Shown: in pieces, positions 59,616 to 64,000 of the stretch | Layout of the letters: each line of letters starts with the position of its first letter | How positions within the stretch are numbered: position 1 is the first letter of the stretch | Origin: WFZT01 sp964398355 | Lineage (GTDB): Bacteria; Hydrothermota; Hydrothermia; B15-G9; WFZT01 | NCBI GenBank assembly: GCA_964398355.1 | Contig: CAYNMM010000082.1 | Coordinates: 1-64,000 of the forward strand | Length of the DNA: 64,000 nt | Direction: 5' to 3' | Made by a program: the position numbers and the translations under genes | Notes under the pieces: model-generated | Seen by the model: the letters and a program-made list of their open reading frames with translations, nothing else | What the model was told of the DNA's origin: nothing | Database searches by the model: none

Positions 59616-61838
59616 TTATATCTTGATGTCTTTAGGTGAGAAGGTTTTTTTGCATGAAGGACATTGAAGATAGAATTTTTTACCGCGTCTTACTTCCATG
59701 AGTAGAGGGTATCCACACTCCGGACAGGCAATAGCTACAGGTTTATGAGGTAGCGTAAACTTGCACTTTGGGTAGTTGGAGCATGCGTAAAATACCTGCC
59801 CCTTTTTATTTCTTCTCTCAACAATATCTCCTCCGCATTCAGGGCATTTTACGCCGGTGGATAATGGTTTAACTCCTGGACATCGTGGATAATCGATACA
59901 TGCAAGGAAACGGCCATATTTTCCATTTCTTATCACCATGGGTTTACCACATACAGGGCACTTTTCACCCTCAACGATTTCCTGTTCGAGTGGTCTTGTG
60001 TATTTACATTCCGGGTAGCCTGAACAGGCTATAAATTTTCCATATCTCCCCCATCTTACGACAAGAGGACGTCCGCAGAGGGGGCATTTTTCATCGAGGA
60101 TCTCCACATTTTCTTTCTTAATATTCGGTAAGTCTTCTGATGCTCTGTCAAATTCCTCAGTGAATCTTTCATAAAATTCTTTTAGAAGGTCCTGCCAGGA
60201 AAGTTCGCCAAGTTCCACTTTGTCGAGTTCATTTTCCATTTTTGCAGTGAATCCATAGTCAAAGATTTCCTTAAATCTCGGGATAAGGATGTTGCTCACA
60301 AGCTCTCCAAGTTCAGTTGGTTTCAAGAATTTACCGTCTTTTTCGATATAACCACGTTCGAACAAGGTGGATATTGTGGGTGCATAGGTTGATGGACGTC
60401 CAATCTCACGTGCTTCGAGTGTTTTTATTAGTGTGGCTTCTGTATATCTCCTTGGTGGTTCTGTTTGTTTCTTCTCTATTTTAAGGTCATGAAGCTTTAC
60501 GGATTCACCGATTTGGAGCGCAGGAATTATGATTTCTCGGGGTTTTTCTCCTGTTATTCTGTAAAATCCGTCAAATTTCAGGGTCTCACCTTCTACTTTA
60601 AACTGGTAACCTTCGCCCTCAATGATGCCTTTTCTTACCCGAAAGATTGCCTCTTTTGCCTGAGAGGCGACGGCTCTTTTCCAGATTAAGTTGTAGAGAG
60701 AGAATTGTTCCTTCGTTAAATATTGTTTGATGTTTTCAGGTGGTTCGAATCCGGTTGGCCGAATAGCTTCATGGGCATCCTGAACGGCGGAGCCGCGAGA
60801 TTTGAAGTTTCTTGCCTTTGCCGGAAGATATTCTTTGCCAAACTTTGTTTTTATCAACTCTCTTATCGTTTCAATGGCTTTCTCAGCCATTCGCAGAGAG
60901 TCTGTTCTCATATAAGTTATAAGTCCTTTTCTTTCTCCACCAAGATCGACCCCCTCGTACAATTCCTGTGCTATCTTCATTGTTCTTTTGGGAGCATAAC
61001 CGAGTTTAGAGGAGGCTTCTTGCTGTAGCGTCGAAGTTTTATAGGGTGGTGGAGGGGATTGTTTCCTATTTCTTTCCTGGAAGTTTTTAACGGAAAATGA
61101 AGTTTTTCTAAGTTTTTTGAGGATTTCATCTGCAAGTTTTTTATCCTTGATCTTCTGGAGATTTTCCCCTGATGGTCCCTTTACGAGTGTTCCAGTGAAT
61201 TGTACACCGTCTTTTTCAAAAATTGCCTTTATTACGTAAAATGTTTCTGGTTTAAAATCTCTAATTTCTTTTTCTCTTTCGACGATAAATCTGAGGGCAA
61301 CTGTCTGCACGCGGCCAGCCGACAGACCCTTTTTGATAGCTTTCCAGAGTAGAGGGCTGATTTTGTACCCGACGATTCTATCAAGGATTCTTCTCGCCTG
61401 CTGGGCGTTAAATTTATTGATGTCTATCTCACCAGGATGTTTTATAGCGTTTTTAACTGCCTCCTTTGTTATCTCAAAAAATAGTACTCTTTTTATCTCT
61501 TCGGGTTTTTTAATTCTCTTTATAATGTGAGCAATGTGATATGCTATTGCTTCTCCTTCTCTGTCCGGATCACTTCCAATGTAAATTTCAGATGCCTTTT
61601 TTGCAGCTTCCTTGATCTCACTGACAACGTCTCTCTTTTCCTTCATTATTACATAAGATGGTTTAAAGCCATTTTCATCGATTTTTACACCAAATCTGTT
61701 TGGGGGTAAATCTCTGATGTGACCCTTTGATGCAATAACGGAGAAACTTCTCCCAAGATATTTACTCAAAGTTTTTGCTTTTGTGGGAGATTCCACAATA
61801 AGTAGTTTTTTACCGTTTTTTTTGCCACTTTTTCCCAT
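59616..61838 (-). CDS. topA: DNA topoisomerase I (type IA)
   Basis: Relaxes negative supercoils. 740 residues. Toprim domain with IVESPTKAKTLSKYLG near 14 and SDPDREGEAIA at 89-99; the active-site Tyr309 lies in ITYMRTDSLR; SAGRVQTVALRFIVERE near 174. The C-terminal part has four zinc-finger repeats: CPLCGRPL, CPVCGKPM and CPECGGDI, each with a later C-x5-C pair, and a final CPECGYPL with CPSCKK. AGGAAGTGAGGT precedes the ATG and a promoter lies upstream. It is not linked here to a DprA gene, its common neighbour. Confidence 0.96.
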   Translation of the reverse strand: MGKSGKKNGKKLLIVESPTKAKTLSKYLGRSFSVIASKGHIRDLPPNRFGVKIDENGFKPSYVIMKEKRDVVSEIKEAAKKASEIYIGSDPDREGEAIAYHIAHIIKRIKKPEEIKRVLFFEITKEAVKNAIKHPGEIDINKFNAQQARRILDRIVGYKISPLLWKAIKKGLSAGRVQTVALRFIVEREKEIRDFKPETFYVIKAIFEKDGVQFTGTLVKGPSGENLQKIKDKKLADEILKKLRKTSFSVKNFQERNRKQSPPPPYKTSTLQQEASSKLGYAPKRTMKIAQELYEGVDLGGERKGLITYMRTDSLRMAEKAIETIRELIKTKFGKEYLPAKARNFKSRGSAVQDAHEAIRPTGFEPPENIKQYLTKEQFSLYNLIWKRAVASQAKEAIFRVRKGIIEGEGYQFKVEGETLKFDGFYRITGEKPREIIIPALQIGESVKLHDLKIEKKQTEPPRRYTEATLIKTLEAREIGRPSTYAPTISTLFERGYIEKDGKFLKPTELGELVSNILIPRFKEIFDYGFTAKMENELDKVELGELSWQDLLKEFYERFTEEFDRASEDLPNIKKENVEILDEKCPLCGRPLVVRWGRYGKFIACSGYPECKYTRPLEQEIVEGEKCPVCGKPMVIRNGKYGRFLACIDYPRCPGVKPLSTGVKCPECGGDIVERRNKKGQVFYACSNYPKCKFTLPHKPVAIACPECGYPLLMEVRRGKKFYLQCPSCKKTFSPKDIKI

Positions 61839-61870
61839 TAAGACCTCACTTCCTAAAGAATAGTTAGAGA

Positions 61871-61899
61871 ATAATACATGAACCCATCACTCAAGACAA
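61871..61899 (-). promoter_or_regulatory. possible promoter of topA
   Basis: Minus strand TTGTCT (61899-61894), 17-nt spacer, TATTAT (61876-61871). Confidence 0.45.
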
Positions 61900-61908
61900 G
61901 TGGTATAT

Positions 61909-62567
61909 GAAGGTGTTTGAAAAATTTTTCCATTAATCATCTGTCCCTTTTAATTTTCGGATAAACCTTCTTATGTTTCTATTCTACTTGCAAGAAGATT
62001 CACTATAGTCTCTCCCTCCAATTTCATAAGTGGATTCATTTCATAAGTGGATTAAGGAGCTGACATTACCCATGAAAATTTTAAAAATGATTACAAAAAC
62101 GGTTATGTATTGAGAGGAAGGGGCTACACATAATTTTGTCCTCAGAATGCGAAATTATACAGATTTTATGATCAAAGCAAAGAGAGGCTATCTTCAGGGT
62201 TAAGAGTAGTATCCATTATTTTCCTCATCTATTTTGCGTGATACTTCATCCTCAATTTCCCCTTCAGCCCTGTGGGAGTGGATAAAGGAAAAGGCGAGAG
62301 TTAACCTCTTTTTATCCTCTCCCGCACGGCAAAGCATTAAGGGAGAGGAAGTTTTTTGTTCATTTCATTCAAAGTGCGAAAATTCATTCTAAAAAACATG
62401 TCAGGATTGAAGTGGGCAACAGGAGCCTCCGTCATTTGTCTCTGTCAATATTCTCCTGTCAATTCTCCCCTTTTGCCCTCTCAATTATCTCATCATCCAC
62501 AGTGCTAAACGAGAGATAAAAAGTTACATTCCTCCTTTTCCCAGAAGCATTTTTTGGACTGTCTCGA
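61909..62567. mobile_element. MITE-like element, copy B (no coding capacity)
   Basis: About 659 nt related to the element at 43772. The left end GAAGGTGTTTGAAAAAT matches copy A at 14 of 17 positions; the right end (near 62511-62565) shares TTACATTC-TCCTTT and the closing half of the inverted repeat. The two ends of this copy match each other only moderately. An exact eight-base direct repeat TGGTATAT flanks it (61901-61908 and 62568-62575). Internal blocks shared with copy A include a hairpin followed by GTTTTTTGTTCATTTCATTC. About 240 nt more internal sequence than copy A. No frame of note. Confidence 0.55.
62316..62358 (+). terminator. hairpin plus T-rich tract inside element B
   Basis: CCTCTCCC (62316-62323) pairs with GGGAGAGG (62341-62348) around 17 nt, followed by AAGTTTTTTG. 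It is the counterpart of the structure at 44012 in copy A. Confidence 0.45.
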
Positions 62568-62625
62568 TGGTATATTTGCAAGTACATGATTTTGCTTTTA
62601 AACTTCATTAAGGAGGAAGACGCTT

Positions 62626-63057
62626 ATGAAAGACTTCTACGTGGATACTAAGTTTAGAGTAAGATATGCAGAGACAGATGCTATGAGGATTGTTCATCAT
62701 TCTTCCTACATTGTGTGGTTTGAAGAAGGTCGTTCTGAATTCATGAGGCAGATAGGTTTACCGTACAGTAAAATAGAAGAGAATGGATATTTTTTCTCAG
62801 TTGTAGAAGTGAAAGCTCAGTATAAGAGACCCGCTGTTTATGACGAGGAAGTTGTTATTAGAACCAGGCTTGTTGATGTTAAAACAAGGAAGGTGGTATT
62901 TTATTATGAAGTCTTCCGTGCGAGTGACTGGACTCTTTTGTCACGGGGGAAATCCGTTCATGTGTCAGTCGACGAGGATAATAAGGTTACTACTATCCCG
63001 GATGATTATAGGGAGTTACTTTTGAGATTTTTGTCTACGGTAGAATACGAATTCTAA
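62626..63057 (+). CDS. acyl-CoA thioesterase, hotdog fold (YbgC/FadM-like)
   Basis: 143-residue 4HBT-family thioesterase. The signature FRVRYAETDAMRIVHHSSYI (residues 8-27) carries the catalytic Asp and His region; VWFEEGRSEFMRQIG follows and VKAQYKRPAVYDEEVVI near 62 is the central strand. Hydrolyses acyl-CoA or acyl-ACP thioesters; chain length not evident. AAGGAGGA precedes the ATG. It lies right after repeat element B and ends one nt before the convergent PiT stop. Confidence 0.9.
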   Translation: MKDFYVDTKFRVRYAETDAMRIVHHSSYIVWFEEGRSEFMRQIGLPYSKIEENGYFFSVVEVKAQYKRPAVYDEEVVIRTRLVDVKTRKVVFYYEVFRASDWTLLSRGKSVHVSVDEDNKVTTIPDDYRELLLRFLSTVEYEF

Positions 63058-64000
63058 TCAGGACGGTTGGAGACGGCGTATTTCTGAAATTCGGAATTTT
63101 CTGAAAATTATATTAAGCTTTTCGTTTATGTCTTTATCATGTAATTTATCACCTGTGTAGCGCCAATCTTTGCAGATCTTTTGAAGTTTGTCTTTAAGTT
63201 GCCACTTATAAATGAAGAGTTGGCCATGGAGCTTTTTTAATGATTTTAGCTGGCAATAGGTAAACATGTCTGGGTCAAGGATTTGATTAACAAGATTGGA
63301 ATCAATCAGGATGCTGTCCACTTCGGATAGTTCGATGACCTTGAGGATCTGATCACTATTCAAGCTTGTTTTTTCTTTCAGGACACTTTTAAGTTTCACC
63401 TGGGTCTTGAAAATTTTATCCTCGAGTTCTATGAGGTTGGGGTCTTTTATTCCCATATTTGAAAGTTTTTCTATGACATCCTGAGTTATAATGTGTGGTT
63501 TTGGATAATAAACGGGTTGAGTAAACACGTTCTGCATGATGAATAGAGAAAAGAAAGTCAGGAGGCCAGAGCTTACGGGTGTGAAGATCCATCCCATAAC
63601 GATTTTAATAAGGAGTCTGTAATTAATCATTTTCCAGCCTTTTTTTGCGAATGCCACTCCGATAACTCCACCTACTACTGCCTGTGAGCTGGAAACAGGG
63701 ACAAGTGGAATTGGAGGTAATCCAATGGATATAAGGAGTCTTTCAAGTTTTTGAGACGCGAAGATAAATAAGACAATTGATTCTGACAGAAGGGTGATTA
63801 ATGCAGCGATAGGGGAGAGTTTGAAGATATCATTTCCCACAGTTTTAATGACCCGATAGGAGTATGTGAAAATACCGATAGCAATGAAAACACCACCTGT
63901 CAGGAATAGGACCTGGATATCTTTCAGCCTAAAGAGACCGAGATCAAGGCTCTTGAATGGATTTGAAGATATGAAAACCCCCATAACATTAGCGATGTTG
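63058..64000 (-). CDS. PiT-family inorganic phosphate transporter (N-terminus outside window)
   Basis: The frame is open to the window edge; the last visible residues read N-I-A-N-V-M-G-V, matching the PiT signature GANDVANVxG that normally lies near the N-terminus, so most of the protein is present. Membrane helices include VLFLTGGVFIAIGIFTYSYR, IAALITLLSESIVLFIFA and PVSSSQAVVGGVIGVAF, the second PiT signature. A C-terminal cytoplasmic region of about 170 residues (KLSNMGIKDPNLIELEDKIF onward) is longer than in simple PiT proteins and is mostly helical. Predicted to import phosphate, probably sodium- or proton-driven. Start not visible. Confidence 0.88.
   Translation of the reverse strand, partial: NIANVMGVFISSNPFKSLDLGLFRLKDIQVLFLTGGVFIAIGIFTYSYRVIKTVGNDIFKLSPIAALITLLSESIVLFIFASQKLERLLISIGLPPIPLVPVSSSQAVVGGVIGVAFAKKGWKMINYRLLIKIVMGWIFTPVSSGLLTFFSLFIMQNVFTQPVYYPKPHIITQDVIEKLSNMGIKDPNLIELEDKIFKTQVKLKSVLKEKTSLNSDQILKVIELSEVDSILIDSNLVNQILDPDMFTYCQLKSLKKLHGQLFIYKWQLKDKLQKICKDWRYTGDKLHDKDINEKLNIIFRKFRISEIRRLQPS

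Noticed and set aside
60723..61028. Plus-strand frame inside topA
   Set aside because: Antisense to a conserved coding region.

Overview
The window is a gene-dense, AT-rich bacterial chromosome segment with about 57 protein genes. I saw no rRNA, tRNA, CRISPR array, transposase or phage gene. Three features suggest a thermophilic diderm of the FCB superphylum (Bacteroidota/Calditrichota-like, possibly candidate division WOR-3, Hydrothermota or relatives): several exported proteins end in type IX secretion (T9SS)-like sorting domains and a PorV/PorQ-family protein is encoded; a TonB/ExbBD/TonB-dependent-receptor cluster shows an outer membrane; and mannosylglycerate synthesis genes (mpgS-mpgP) are typical of thermophiles. 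The lineage call is inference.

Layout. 1-5.4 kb: trmI-ribH-ribBA (riboflavin), a divergent SDR lacking catalytic residues, and a secreted M1 aminopeptidase. 5.6-12 kb: tsaD, then a tight run nrnA-prmC-unknown-pgeF-leuD-nucleoside kinase. 12-20 kb: a NagB/PIG-L fusion, lipoprotein-sppA-purB-aroKB-aroQ, and a Ppx/GppA protein. 20-37 kb: a DprA-like protein, then exbB-exbD-exbD-tonB-TonB receptor followed by five envelope or exported proteins, ending at a strong hairpin. 37-43.7 kb: manC, a fused VTE5-like/DUF92 kinase, yjbQ, a hexose-phosphate mutase, and (opposite strand) cstA with two tandem small paralogs of unknown function. 44-51.9 kb: ttuA-type tRNA thiolase, a PerR/Fur regulator, a thiamine-type ECF transporter (thiW-ecfAA-ecfT), mpgS-mpgP, and an NAD-type isocitrate dehydrogenase. 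52-64 kb: thrS-infC-rpmI-lemA-DUF167-hisS-hutH, HU, topA, a hotdog thioesterase and the end of a PiT phosphate transporter.

How genes work together. manC and the hexose-phosphate mutase can supply GDP-mannose to MpgS/MpgP. ExbB/ExbD/TonB can energise the adjacent receptor, and the PorV-like protein with sorting-domain proteins points to surface display by a T9SS-like route. CstA, ThiW-ECF and PiT are uptake systems.

Most notable observations: (1) infC reads as a full IF3 from an ATT start but carries an in-frame TAA between its two domains. (2) Two related non-coding elements, with imperfect terminal inverted repeats, flanking direct repeats and an internal terminator-like hairpin, lie at 43.8 and 61.9 kb and look like MITEs. 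(3) Several genes have a promoter -10 element only 6-11 nt before the start codon and no Shine-Dalgarno, implying leaderless mRNAs. (4) Unusually long, perfect GC-rich hairpins follow some transcription units. (5) The 1202-residue exported protein in the TonB/PorV locus appears to contain a metallopeptidase fold without its HExxH motif.
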